From the NCBI RefSeq assembly GCF_000725805.1, contig NZ_JOFT01000008.1:124001-188000 (forward strand): a DNA stretch of 64,000 nucleotides. Reading direction: 5' to 3'. Positions 8,303 through 16,614 of the stretch are shown one piece after another. The notes beneath the pieces are model-generated. The model was not told where the DNA came from. It ran no database searches and worked only from the letters and a program-made list of their open reading frames with translations. Source of the DNA: Streptomyces xanthophaeus (lineage in GTDB: Bacteria; Actinomycetota; Actinomycetes; Streptomycetales; Streptomycetaceae). Numbering within the stretch: the stretch's first letter is position 1; every line of letters begins with the position of its first letter. Made by a program: the position numbers and the translations under genes.

Positions 8303-9478
8303 ATGAACACTTCCTCCGCGCTCCCGCGTTCCTTCCGGCTGCTCGTGACGGGTGGAGGGACCGGCGGTCACACCTATCCGGCCCTCACGGCGATCCGCAC
8401 CCTGCAGGGCCGCCTCGCGGCCGCGGGCAGCACCCTGGACGTCCTGTGGATCGGTACCGCCGACGGCCTGGAGGCGCGCGTCGCACCGGCCGAGGGGATC
8501 CCGTTCCGGACGGTCGCCACGGGGAAGATCCGCCGCTCGGCGAACCCGCTCAAGATGCTGTCCGCGGCGAACGTGAAGGACATGGCCCGCGTTCCGCTCG
8601 GGGTGGCCCAGGCCCGGACCATCGTGTCCGAGTTCCAGCCGGACGTCGTCCTCGCGACCGGCGGGTACGTCGCGGTTCCGGCCGGTCTGGCCGCTCGCCT
8701 GTGCAAGCGTCCGCTGGTCCTGCACGAGCAGACGGTCCGGCTGGGTCTCGCCAACCGGAAGCTGGCGGGTTCGGCCACCCGCATCGCGGTGTCCTCCGAG
8801 TCCTCGCTGCCGCTGCTGCCTGCGGAGGTGCGTGACCGCGCCGTCGTCACGGGCAACCCGGTCCGCCCGGAGGTCCTCACCGGCCACGCCGAGAAGGCGG
8901 TGCACGCGCTGAACCTCGCCGGCTTCGACCGGCGTCTGCCGACGGTCTACGTCACCGGCGGCGCGCAGGGCGCCCAGCAGATCAACGGGGTCGTCCGGGA
9001 CGTGCTGCCCTGGCTGCTCGGGTACGCGAACGTGATCCACCAGTGCGGCCCGGCGAACGTGGACGAGCTGCGCCACGCCGCTGCGGGCCTGGACCCGTAC
9101 CTCGCCGGCCGGTACCACCTCACCGGGTTCGTCGGCGCGGAGCTGCCGGACGTCCTGGCCCTGGCCGACGTCGTGGTGTCCCGCAGCGGGGCCGGCACGC
9201 TGGCCGAGCTCACCGCGCTGGGCAAGCCCGCCGTGTTCGTGCCGCTCGCCACCTCGGCCGGCAACGAGCAGGCGCACAACGCCAAGCACCTCGCCGATGC
9301 GGGAGCCGCCGTCGCACTGCTCGGCGACGTCACCCCGCAGGCCCTGCAGGCCGCCGTCGGCCCGCTGCTGACCGACCCCGCCCGCCGTACGGCGATGGCG
9401 GCGCAGGCCCGGGCGTACGGCCGGCCGGACGCCGCGGAACGGCTCGTGGACGTGCTGCTGTCGGCTGCCGCCCACTGA
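8303..9478 (+). CDS. MurG-family UDP-GlcNAc:lipid I GlcNAc-transferase
   Basis: A 391-residue GT28 glycosyltransferase. The N-terminal glycine-rich loop GGGTGGHTYPAL, the TGGYVAVPAGLAA strand, VTGGAQGAQQIN (MurG GGSQGA-like) and SRSGAGTLAELTALGKPAVF near the sugar-nucleotide site are all MurG hallmarks. MurG adds GlcNAc to lipid I to make lipid II at the inner face of the membrane. No other mur, fts or division genes are nearby, so this is probably a second MurG copy outside the division cluster. The start at 8303 is supported by a TAGGGT -10 box seven bases upstream (leaderless). A GTG at 8294 would lie inside that box. Confidence 0.88.
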   Translation: MNTSSALPRSFRLLVTGGGTGGHTYPALTAIRTLQGRLAAAGSTLDVLWIGTADGLEARVAPAEGIPFRTVATGKIRRSANPLKMLSAANVKDMARVPLGVAQARTIVSEFQPDVVLATGGYVAVPAGLAARLCKRPLVLHEQTVRLGLANRKLAGSATRIAVSSESSLPLLPAEVRDRAVVTGNPVRPEVLTGHAEKAVHALNLAGFDRRLPTVYVTGGAQGAQQINGVVRDVLPWLLGYANVIHQCGPANVDELRHAAAGLDPYLAGRYHLTGFVGAELPDVLALADVVVSRSGAGTLAELTALGKPAVFVPLATSAGNEQAHNAKHLADAGAAVALLGDVTPQALQAAVGPLLTDPARRTAMAAQARAYGRPDAAERLVDVLLSAAAH

Positions 9479-9604
9479 TCCTGCGCGGCTCCCGGTCACA
9501 CGCCACCCGCCGGACGCCGGTCACCCGTCGTCGGGCGGGTGGCCGTCCGGCGTGTCCACCGGCACCCGGCAGGCCGGCGGGCCGCCGCTGCCTACCGTGG
9601 CCCC

Positions 9605-10255
9605 ATGAACGCACGTACAGCACTGACGTCCGCCGGGTACGGCATCCGGTGCGCGCGATCGGCCGAGGCCGGCGCTGTCGCCGCGCTCCTGGCCCGCGCC
9701 TTCGCCGAAGACCCGGTCATGGCGTGGATGATCCCGGACCCGTCCGACCGGGAGCGCAGGATCGCCCGCTACTTCAAGCTGACCCAGCGCCAGCAGCGGC
9801 CGCGGGCGGGCGGCGTCCGGGTCGCCGCGACCGGCGGGGGTCAGCTGCTGGCGGCGGCGTTGTGGTCGGGGCCGGGGCGCTGGAAGCCCTCCGCCGCGCA
9901 GGAGCTCGCAGCCCTTCCGCATTACGTACGTGTCTTCGGCGCCGGCGGTCTCCGGCGGGCGGCGGACGTCCAGAACGCCCTCGACGAGGCCCACCCGGAC
10001 ACGCCCCACTGGTACCTGCCGACCCTGGGAACCGAGCCGGCCGCGCAGGGCGCGGGCATCGGTGCCGCCCTGGTGCGCCAGCAACTGGCCCGCTGCGACG
10101 AGCTCGGACAGCCCGCCTACCTGGAGTCCAGCAAGGCCACGAACGTCCCCTTCTACCAACGGCTCGGCTTCCACGTCACCCACGAGGTCCACCTGCCGGA
10201 CAACGGGCCCACCCTGTGGCCCATGTGGCGCAACCCCGACCCCGCGGTCCTGTGA
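9605..10255 (+). CDS. GNAT family N-acetyltransferase
   Basis: A 216-residue protein with a typical GNAT pattern: TPHWYLPTLGTEPAAQGAGI (strand 4 and the Q-x-x-G-x-G/A acetyl-CoA loop), then LESSKATNVPFYQRLGF, the usual C-terminal NxxFYxxLGF motif. Proteins of this type acetylate small amines or antibiotics; the substrate is unknown. The ATG at 9605 lies six bases after TACCGT, a good leaderless -10 arrangement. It is followed by the tRNA terminator on the opposite strand. Confidence 0.85.
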   Translation: MNARTALTSAGYGIRCARSAEAGAVAALLARAFAEDPVMAWMIPDPSDRERRIARYFKLTQRQQRPRAGGVRVAATGGGQLLAAALWSGPGRWKPSAAQELAALPHYVRVFGAGGLRRAADVQNALDEAHPDTPHWYLPTLGTEPAAQGAGIGAALVRQQLARCDELGQPAYLESSKATNVPFYQRLGFHVTHEVHLPDNGPTLWPMWRNPDPAVL

Positions 10256-10298
10256 CGCCGCCCGGCCGCCGGCGGTGAAGAGCCGCTGCCGGTGAAGA

Positions 10299-10335
10299 GA
10301 AAAGGTCCCGCCCTCCCTGAGGAGGACGGGACCTT
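10299..10335 (-). terminator. Intrinsic terminator of the divergent tRNA-Gly gene
   Basis: AGGTCCCG and TCCTCC pair with GGAGGG and CGGGACCT around a four-base loop, and on the minus strand the stem runs directly into TTTT. It starts six bases beyond the tRNA 3' end. A clean U-tract terminator is uncommon in such GC-rich DNA and shows that the tRNA is a separately transcribed, terminated unit. The stem could also end transcripts of the GNAT gene on the plus strand. Confidence 0.8.
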
Positions 10336-10340
10336 CGTCG

Positions 10341-10410
10341 AGCGCTGGGCAGGCCTTGCACCTGCATCCCCCCACAGGAAGTGGGGTGTCTTTCCTTGGA
10401 CCACCAACGC
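10341..10410 (-). tRNA. Divergent tRNA-Gly (anticodon UCC)
   Basis: Seventy bases fold as a full cloverleaf on the minus strand. The acceptor GCGTTGG pairs with CCAGCGC and is followed by discriminator U; the D-stem GTC/GAC has a loop containing GG; the anticodon stem CCCCA/TGGGG has loop CTTCCTG (anticodon UCC); the T-stem GCAGG/CCTGC has loop TGCAAGG. G1-C72, C2-G71, U73, C35 and C36 are bacterial glycine identity elements. Oddities are a three-pair D-stem, U at position 37 (normally a purine) and G55 instead of U55, so the arm reads GUGC instead of GTPsiC. As I recall, GUGC is the signature of Staphylococcus epidermidis tRNA-Gly species used for cell-wall bridges rather than translation. 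CCA is not encoded. Confidence 0.75.
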
Positions 10411-10728
10411 CTGGCCCCCCTGCCGTGGAGCACGGCCGCGAGGACAAGATCAACGATACCGCACGGACCGAGTGACTCCGGCACCACACGCCGGACGCGC
10501 CCACATTGACGGGCCGTCGTCACCGGCGTCCGCCGCCGAACCCACCAGGATCCGGCCGGAGGCGGTCACGGCGATGCCGGAGATGTGGCGGGTGCCCGCC
10601 TCGGTGGGGTGGGGCGCCCGGTAGGACCTGCGCGTCACGATGCGCGGACGGTGCCACACCGGGACGTGCCCCGGTGGGGAATCGCGGAATCCGGGACGGC
10701 GCCGTGCCCTCCTCGGCAGGATGAGTTC

Positions 10729-11814
10729 ATGGACCGTGGGGATGTGGGACCGGGCGGGACGAGGCCGGTGGTGGTGCGGATTCCGGTGGAGCCCGTGGAA
10801 GCCGCGGTGGAGGCCGACGCGGTCGACGCCGCGGCGCGCGCGGACAAGGTCGTGGTGCGCGGCCCGCTGTTCGGGGTGGCGGAACAGGGCGCCGGGGACG
10901 GGCAGCGGTGGCGGGCCGTGGTGGAGGTGACGTCCGGCTGCCCGCAGCAGGCGCGCGACCGGCTGAACTCGATGCTGTGGTTCCGCGCCAAGGACGGGGC
11001 CCCGGACAGGGCGCAGCGGCGGGCCCTGCTGGCGGCGGTCGCCCGGCTGGAGGCCGAGCGCGTCGACGAACTGGCCGTGGCCGGGAGCCGCTACCGCATC
11101 GTGCGCGCCGAGGAGTACGCCGTCTCCGGCCCGGACGGCATCGAGCAGCCCCGCCCGACCGATCCCGAACCCCCCGTCCCCGACTGGGACCGCGCGGTAC
11201 GGGGCCCGGGGGTCGACGCCGGGCTCGTACTGGATCCGGACGCACCGGTCACCCCCACCCAGGCGCTCGAACAGGTGGCGCTGCGCGGGCTGTGCTACGT
11301 CGGCGGCCGGTTCCCCGAGGAGGTGCTCGGGGACGCGCGGCAGGCGCTGGACACCCACCCGGACGTCCTGCTGCTGCCCGCGACGTTCGCGGTCGTCGAG
11401 CGGACCCCGGCGGGATGGCGGCCGGTCAGCGGACCGCACGCGAGCGCGCACGACGCCCGTAGGTCACTGGACTTCAACCTGACGTGGATGTGGCCGCGCC
11501 TGCACGGTGTCATCCCCGCGGACGCCGACCCGCACGCCGACGCCCGCAGCTGGGCGACGCCCGGCGGGGCGCCGGCCCCGGAACTCTCCGCAGCAGCGGC
11601 CGAGTACGCCGAGGCCGCGGATGCGCTCCGGGCCGGGCGCGTCAACCGGCTGGAGTTCCAGGGCTCCGTGTACCGGATCGCCCGTACCCGGCGCCTGCTG
11701 CGCTGGGGCCCCGCGGGACCCGAGGGACCGCGCCCCTCCGACGTGAACACCCAGGAGCCGACCCGCATCCACCTCTCGCTCGACGAGGACGGCCAGGTCG
11801 TCCCCGACCCCTGA
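10729..11814 (+). CDS. DUF5954 family protein
   Basis: A 361-residue cytoplasmic protein beginning MDRGDVGPGG and then PVVVRIPVEPVEAAVEADA, RADKVVVRGPLFGVAEQ and LNSMLWFRAKD, the conserved N-terminal block of the Streptomyces DUF5954 family. A related pattern (LEFQGSVYRIARTRRLLRWGP) recurs at the C-terminus and resembles the internal SRYRIVRAEEY, suggesting a duplicated module. Function is unknown. The start at 10729 has GCAGGATG upstream. The stop at 11812-11814 is in the same frame as the next gene, with no other stop before it. Confidence 0.8.
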   Translation: MDRGDVGPGGTRPVVVRIPVEPVEAAVEADAVDAAARADKVVVRGPLFGVAEQGAGDGQRWRAVVEVTSGCPQQARDRLNSMLWFRAKDGAPDRAQRRALLAAVARLEAERVDELAVAGSRYRIVRAEEYAVSGPDGIEQPRPTDPEPPVPDWDRAVRGPGVDAGLVLDPDAPVTPTQALEQVALRGLCYVGGRFPEEVLGDARQALDTHPDVLLLPATFAVVERTPAGWRPVSGPHASAHDARRSLDFNLTWMWPRLHGVIPADADPHADARSWATPGGAPAPELSAAAAEYAEAADALRAGRVNRLEFQGSVYRIARTRRLLRWGPAGPEGPRPSDVNTQEPTRIHLSLDEDGQVVPDP

Positions 11815-11886
11815 CCGGCGGCGACGGGACCGGACCCCGAAAGCGACCCGGTTCCGGCGGCCGTCGCGCAGGCGCGCCCGGTCCGG

Positions 11887-13392
11887 GTGGAGCGCGACGA
11901 CGCCGCCCGGCTGCGGGCGCTGGTGGCGGCGGTCGAGGCGAACGGGCCGGTCCCGGTGCCGGAGTCGGCGGCGGCGCGCTTCGCCGAACTGACGGGCGTA
12001 CGGCGGGCCGTGGCCCGGCTGGTGGTGGCCGGTCTGGTGGGACGGCCGCACCCGGAGGAGGACCGGGCCCTGGTGCGCGGGGCTCCGTACCGGGCCACGC
12101 CGATGACGGCGAAGTCCTATGACGGGCTGCGGGAACGGCTCGGGGGTGCGGGCCGGCGGGCCGTGCTGGCGGCGGCGCTGCCCGCTGATCCGGCCGGGCT
12201 GTGGCTGCCGGGCGGGGTCGAGGCGGCCGTGGAGCGGATGGCGGGGGTGTGGCAGGAGCTGGTGGGGACGCTGCCGGCCGTGCACGACGAGGCGGCCGAT
12301 GCCCTGGAAGCCGACCTGGGGCTCCCCGAGGTATGGGCCCGGCGGCTGGCGGGCGGGTACGGGGCCGCGGCCGATGCGACGGTGGAGGCGGCGGGCTGGG
12401 AGCTGGCGGCGACCCGCTACGGCATCGGGGTCGAGGTGCGGGCCGTGCCTCCCGCCGGGCCCGAGCTGCCCTACGGCACGCCCGTGGGGCTGCCGGTCGA
12501 GCAGATGGCGGCCGCGCTGGTGTGGGCCTGGACGGACCGGCCCGTCGGCGATCCCGCGGTGGCGGGCGCGGCGGCCCTGTACGAGCGGCTGCGGGCCGAA
12601 CTGGAGCGTCCGGAACTGCTGCTGGCGCTGCCCGGTGGGCGGATCCAGGACACCTCGGAGCGGATCGCGGAGCGGTTCGGGCCCGGGCGGCTGCCGGTGG
12701 CGATGGACGCCCGTAAGGAGGAGGGCCCGGTTCCGGTGACCGCGTACGACTCCTGGCCGCTGGTGGTGTGCGCACCGGGCGGCGCCTCGTTCCTGCGGCC
12801 CGCGGCGGTCGCCGATCCCGAGGTGTGGCGGCGGGTCCGGGAGCTGACCGACCTGGCGGAGGAACTGGACCGCGTGGCGCCGCTGCTGGCCGGTGGCGGC
12901 CTGGACCGGATGATGCGCCGGTCCCGGTCGGGAGCCGTGCCGGACGGGGCGTACGAGGCGGATCCGCGGAGCTCCTGCCCGGAGCTGGTCGCGCGGGTGG
13001 CGCAGGAGCTCGGGACCGGCGCGGACGCGGGGGCGCTGTACCTCCAGCTGGCGGCCCTGGCCGCGCCCACCGACCGGAACGTGCGTCGGTGGAACGGCTG
13101 GTCGACGAAGCGGCACGCCGAGGTCCGCGCGGAACTCCTGGGCACGGGCGCGGTGGTGGAGGCCAAACGGGCTCGGGCGGGCCGGACCCTGTTCCTCCCC
13201 GGCGAGTGGACCGAGCTGAAGTCCCCGCACCTGCCGCTGGAGACCGCGAAGCTGGCGGCGCACGCGGTGCGGCCGATGTGGAGCAATGCGATCCGATCCC
13301 CCTTCGGGCGGATCCTCGCGACGGCTCCGCTGCACGAGATGTTCGCGGCGGCCTGGGAGCGGCTGCGGGGCGGGGAGGCCACCGCCGACTGA
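11887..13392 (+). CDS. Large hypothetical protein
   Basis: A 501-residue protein, mostly helical and rich in Ala, Arg, Leu and Glu, with no signal peptide or membrane segment. The first 70 residues (LRALVAAVEANGPVPVPESA…FAELTGVRRAVARLVVAGL) could be a winged-helix-like fold, and the C-terminus contains FLPGEWTELKSPHLPLE. I do not recognise the family. The GTG at 11887 lacks a clear ribosome site, and the frame is open back to the stop of the DUF5954 gene 25 codons earlier, so the start is uncertain: coupling or readthrough are possible. Followed by a strong hairpin. Confidence 0.65.
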   Translation: MERDDAARLRALVAAVEANGPVPVPESAAARFAELTGVRRAVARLVVAGLVGRPHPEEDRALVRGAPYRATPMTAKSYDGLRERLGGAGRRAVLAAALPADPAGLWLPGGVEAAVERMAGVWQELVGTLPAVHDEAADALEADLGLPEVWARRLAGGYGAAADATVEAAGWELAATRYGIGVEVRAVPPAGPELPYGTPVGLPVEQMAAALVWAWTDRPVGDPAVAGAAALYERLRAELERPELLLALPGGRIQDTSERIAERFGPGRLPVAMDARKEEGPVPVTAYDSWPLVVCAPGGASFLRPAAVADPEVWRRVRELTDLAEELDRVAPLLAGGGLDRMMRRSRSGAVPDGAYEADPRSSCPELVARVAQELGTGADAGALYLQLAALAAPTDRNVRRWNGWSTKRHAEVRAELLGTGAVVEAKRARAGRTLFLPGEWTELKSPHLPLETAKLAAHAVRPMWSNAIRSPFGRILATAPLHEMFAAAWERLRGGEATAD

Positions 13393-13411
13393 GGCCGGGA
13401 ACCCGGCCGGC

Positions 13412-13439
13412 GCCGGGGCCCGCAGAAAGGGGCCCCGGC
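13412..13439. terminator. Hairpin terminator
   Basis: GCCGGGGCCC and GGGGCCCCGGC form a near-perfect stem around GCAGAAA. It lies 20 bases after the large hypothetical gene on the plus strand and about 100 bases past the end of the GPP34 gene on the minus strand, so it may serve both directions. Confidence 0.65.
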
Positions 13440-13543
13440 CGCGAGGCGCGGTGCCGGGCAGCGCGGGCCCGGCAAGACCCGAAAGGGACGGCCTGGTTGT
13501 GCTGTGGCCGGAAGGGTTCGCCGGGCGGCTCCGAAAGAGACGG

Positions 13544-14206
13544 CTAGCTGCCGGCCGCGGCGACCGTGACCGCAGTGATCGCGATCATCGCGACCTGCAT
13601 GTCGCGGATGGCGGCGCGGACGCTCTCCGCCGCCCATTGCCCTGCGGCTACCTCCTCCATCCGCGAGGCGATCTGCTTGCGAGGGCTGTCGGGGAAGGCC
13701 AGCCGGTGCAGTTTGGCCGAGTGGATCAGCGCGATGAGGCCCGCCGTCCGTGTGTCCGGCTCGGCGCCGTCCAGCACCACGGCCCCGAGCCGCTCACGCA
13801 GTTCGCGCTCCACCGCGCCTTCGGCCTCGGGGTAGCGGCGCATCGGGAACACACCGAGTGCCTTGCGCGTCTCCTCCACCACCACCCCGCGCCTGCACAG
13901 GCTCTCGAGGGCTGCGGCAACGGCCTTGGACTGGTCCTTCGTCAGCCACTCCGTCACCCGGCGCTTGGTGCGCCCCCGCATCCAGGTCTCGATCAGCGCC
14001 ATCCGGCTGTCGAGGATCGGGTCCCCGGTCGGAGTCCTGTCCACCAGCTCCAGGTACTTGCCCGTGACCGAGACCCTTCCGGCCAGCACCAGTTCGAGCA
14101 GGAACCCGCCCGACACCGCCCAGCCGGCGGCTTGCCGCTGCTTCACCGATCCGGACTCGTCGTCCAGGGACAGCAGCATGATCTCTTCGGCCAGCGTGAT
14201 TGCCAT
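13544..14206 (-). CDS. GPP34 (GOLPH3-like) family phosphoprotein
   Basis: A 220-residue protein starting MAITLAEEIMLLSLDDESG, the conserved opening of bacterial GPP34/GOLPH3-domain proteins, with LELVLAGRVSV and LDSRMALIETW following and a hydrophobic C-terminal tail (VAMIAITAVTVAAAG). Eukaryotic GOLPH3 binds phosphatidylinositol-4-phosphate on the Golgi; the actinobacterial homologues have no settled role but are abundant in Streptomyces. The internal ATG at 14206 is preferred over a start at 14344 because the family begins there. It lies between a terminator and the Old Yellow Enzyme gene on the same strand. Confidence 0.85.
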   Translation of the reverse strand: MAITLAEEIMLLSLDDESGSVKQRQAAGWAVSGGFLLELVLAGRVSVTGKYLELVDRTPTGDPILDSRMALIETWMRGRTKRRVTEWLTKDQSKAVAAALESLCRRGVVVEETRKALGVFPMRRYPEAEGAVERELRERLGAVVLDGAEPDTRTAGLIALIHSAKLHRLAFPDSPRKQIASRMEEVAAGQWAAESVRAAIRDMQVAMIAITAVTVAAAGS

Positions 14207-14309
14207 GGTCGCTACCCCCGTAGGTACATCAACGGTCACCTTCCACTGATGAGACGCCCGGCTCCCCACTGAGGTTCCGGTGCGCGCCTTCCGAAGGGGA
14301 CGAGATCGC

Positions 14310-15374
14310 CTAGAGGGCCGGGTAGTCCGTGTATCCGCGGGCATCGCCCCCGAAGAAGGTGGTCGGGTCGGGGGTGTTGTAGGGGCCTTCGGTGCGGAGC
14401 CGCACCGGCAGGTCGGGGTTGGCCAGGAAGAGCGCGCCGAAGGCGAGGAGGTCGGCGGTGCCGTCCTCGATCAGCGTGAGGGCGCGGTGGTCGGTGGGTC
14501 CCTCGGTCGCCGGGTTCAGCACGAGCGGTCCGGTGAACTGCTTGCGCAGGGCGAGGGTGGCCTCCCGGATCTCGGGGCCGTGCTCCAGAACGTGCAGGTA
14601 GGCCAGGCCGAGCCCGTCGATCTCCTTGACGAGGGCCTCGTACACGGGCTGCGGGTCGGGCTCGGAGATGTCGTTGTACGGGTTCCCGGGCGAGATGCGC
14701 AGGGCCGTGCGTTCGGCGCCGATCGCGGCGGCGACCGCCTTGACCACCTCCACCGCGAAGCGGATCCGGTTCTCCACCGGACCGCCCCACTCGTCGGTGC
14801 GCCGGTTCGAGCCCGGCGCCAGGAACTGGTGGATCAGGTAGCCGTTGGCCCCGTGCAGCTCGACCCCGTCGAACCCGGCCTCCACCGCGTTGCGGGCGGC
14901 CTCGGCGTAGTCGGCGACGGTTGCCCGCACCTCGGCTCCGGTCAGTTCCCGGGGGGTCACGAAGTCCTTCATGCCGTCGCCGGTGAACAGCTGTCCCTGG
15001 GGGGCGACCGCCGACGGGGCCACGGGGACGAGGCCGTCGGGCAGCAGCGTGGGGTGGCCGATGCGGCCGGAGTGCATGAGCTGGGCGAAGATCCGGCCGC
15101 CGGCGGCGTGCACGGAGTCGGTGACCTCGCGCCACGCGGCCACCTGCTCGGCGCTGTGCAGGCCGGGGGTGAAGGGGTAGCCCTGCCCGACGACGGAGGG
15201 CTGGATCCCTTCGGTGATGATCAGACCGGCCGAGGCTCGCTGGGTGTAGTACTCGGCGACGAGTTCCGTGGCGACGCCGCCTTCACCTGCGCGGCTGCGG
15301 GTCATCGGGGCCAGGGCGATCCGGTTGGGAAGGGTGGCACCGGCGACGCGAACGGGTTCGAATGCAGTGGTCAT
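14310..15374 (-). CDS. Old Yellow Enzyme family NADH:flavin oxidoreductase
   Basis: A 354-residue FMN-dependent alkene reductase of the NemA/OYE type. Visible are LPNRIALAPMTRSRA (FMN-binding start), FAQLMHSGRI, GFDGVELHGANGYLIHQFL (the H-x-x-N substrate pair), RTDEWGGPVENR and the C-terminal FGALFLANPDLP. Such enzymes reduce electrophilic enones and nitro compounds with NAD(P)H. The start ATG at 15374 has GTGAGGCG upstream. It is divergent from a MarR-type gene with two inverted operator copies between them, so expression is probably derepressed by an electrophile. Confidence 0.93.
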   Translation of the reverse strand: MTTAFEPVRVAGATLPNRIALAPMTRSRAGEGGVATELVAEYYTQRASAGLIITEGIQPSVVGQGYPFTPGLHSAEQVAAWREVTDSVHAAGGRIFAQLMHSGRIGHPTLLPDGLVPVAPSAVAPQGQLFTGDGMKDFVTPRELTGAEVRATVADYAEAARNAVEAGFDGVELHGANGYLIHQFLAPGSNRRTDEWGGPVENRIRFAVEVVKAVAAAIGAERTALRISPGNPYNDISEPDPQPVYEALVKEIDGLGLAYLHVLEHGPEIREATLALRKQFTGPLVLNPATEGPTDHRALTLIEDGTADLLAFGALFLANPDLPVRLRTEGPYNTPDPTTFFGGDARGYTDYPAL

Positions 15375-15394
15375 GGTTCGCCTCACAGAGATAG

Positions 15395-15406
15395 TTGGTC
15401 GGCCAA
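15395..15406. promoter_or_regulatory. Operator copy 1 between OYE and MarR genes
   Basis: TTGGTCGGCCAA is a nearly perfect palindrome 21 bases upstream of the oxidoreductase start. Its exact reverse complement occurs again at 15440-15451. The paired arrangement in a divergent gap points to the adjacent MarR protein binding both copies. Confidence 0.7.
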
Positions 15407-15439
15407 TCATTGGCTTCGAGATGCAGCGTACCGCATTGC

Positions 15440-15451
15440 TTGGCCGACCAA
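15440..15451. promoter_or_regulatory. Operator copy 2 between OYE and MarR genes
   Basis: TTGGCCGACCAA is the reverse complement of the site at 15395-15406 with centres 45 bases apart, about four helical turns. It probably covers the regulator's own promoter, giving autoregulation. Confidence 0.7.
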
Positions 15452-15569
15452 GGTAAAATCTGGACGGCGGGTAAAGTTCACGGGAGACGGACCCCCGAAG
15501 ACGGACGAGGGGTCTGCAGGCAGGCCACCGAACCGGCCCTGCCGGACCCGATCCAGGAGGAGCGCTGCC

Positions 15570-16112
15570 ATGACCGCGGAACCTGCTCAGGAACCGCGCA
15601 CCACCTCTGCGTGCGCGGCGGCGCCCAGCGCCGTGCTGGACGGGCCGGTGAGTCACGCCATCAGCCGGGTCGCCCGGCTCCACCGGATCGCAGCAGGCCG
15701 GGCCCTGCGGGACCTGGGACTGCACCCGGGGCAGGAGTTCCTGATGATGCACCTCTGGGACAACGGGGCGGTGCGCCAGTCCGAGCTGATCAAGGCGGTG
15801 GGACTCGACCCGTCCACGGTGACCAAGATGCTCCAGCGCCTCGAGCACTCCGGTCACGTACGGCGCCGCCCCGACCCGTCCGACCGGCGGGCGTCCCTGG
15901 TGGAGGCGACGGACACCAGCTGCGAGCTCCTGGTCGAGGTCCGCAGGGCGTGGGGCGAACTGGAACGCCAGACCCTTGACGGCCTGGACGAGGCCGAACG
16001 CACCGAACTGGCCCGCCTGCTGGGCAAGGTCGAGACCACCCTGTGCACGGAGGTCACCCGGGGCGGCGGCCCGGAGTGCGAAGCGGCGTACAAGGGCCCG
16101 GGCGGCTGCTAG
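15570..16112 (+). CDS. MarR family transcriptional regulator
   Basis: A 180-residue winged-helix protein. LRDLGLHPGQEFLMMHLWDN leads into the helix-turn-helix RQSELIKAVGLDPSTVTKML and the wing RRRPDPSDRRASLVEAT, all classic MarR features. A perfect AGGAGG ribosome site precedes the ATG at 15570. The C-terminus has two cysteines (residues about 165 and 180) that could serve in redox sensing, which is inference. Divergent from the Old Yellow Enzyme gene it most likely represses. Confidence 0.92.
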   Translation: MTAEPAQEPRTTSACAAAPSAVLDGPVSHAISRVARLHRIAAGRALRDLGLHPGQEFLMMHLWDNGAVRQSELIKAVGLDPSTVTKMLQRLEHSGHVRRRPDPSDRRASLVEATDTSCELLVEVRRAWGELERQTLDGLDEAERTELARLLGKVETTLCTEVTRGGGPECEAAYKGPGGC

Positions 16113-16208
16113 GCCGCGGCACCCGCCGCGCCTCCCCGCACCTCCCCGCACCTCCCCGCGCCCTGTTGGACCCACGAGGAACGATCCGAGAGATGGACGA
16201 GAGAGACG

Positions 16209-16583
16209 ATGACGCTGACTGAAGGCCGACGGGTGCGGCTGGCCACGGAAACCACGCTGATCGAGGCGGTGGCGACCGAGGACGGTACCTCCGCAGGGTC
16301 CCTGTCGCTCGCCGCGGGCACCGAGGGCACCGTCGAGCGGGTGGTGCAGCACGACCACCAGAGCAAGGGGGTCCGCGAGTACGAACGTCTCAAGTCGCTC
16401 CTCGACTCCTTCGGCCACGACATGCCCGCGGGAACCAAGAAGCAGCTCGAAGAGCAGGTCAGCGCCCTGGAGCCGGAGTGGATCGAGTACCAGCGACAGG
16501 GTCCGGCCGTCACGGTCCGCGTCCGCTTCGACAACGGCTTCATCCTCGACGGCGTACGCGAGGCCCTCTTCGTCACCGCCTGA
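16209..16583 (+). CDS. Hypothetical small protein
   Basis: A 124-residue soluble protein. Beta-rich segments at both ends (GRRVRLATETTLIEAVAT and TVRVRFDNGFILDGVREALF) flank a helical middle with GTKKQLEEQVSALEPEW, giving the look of an SH3-like barrel with an inserted helix. No recognised family. It has a GAGAGAG ribosome-site-like stretch before the ATG at 16209 and lies 31 bases upstream of the N-acetyltransferase gene, so the two may be co-transcribed. Confidence 0.7.
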   Translation: MTLTEGRRVRLATETTLIEAVATEDGTSAGSLSLAAGTEGTVERVVQHDHQSKGVREYERLKSLLDSFGHDMPAGTKKQLEEQVSALEPEWIEYQRQGPAVTVRVRFDNGFILDGVREALFVTA

Positions 16584-16614
16584 CGCACACTGATCATCGG
16601 ACCTGAGGGGGAGC

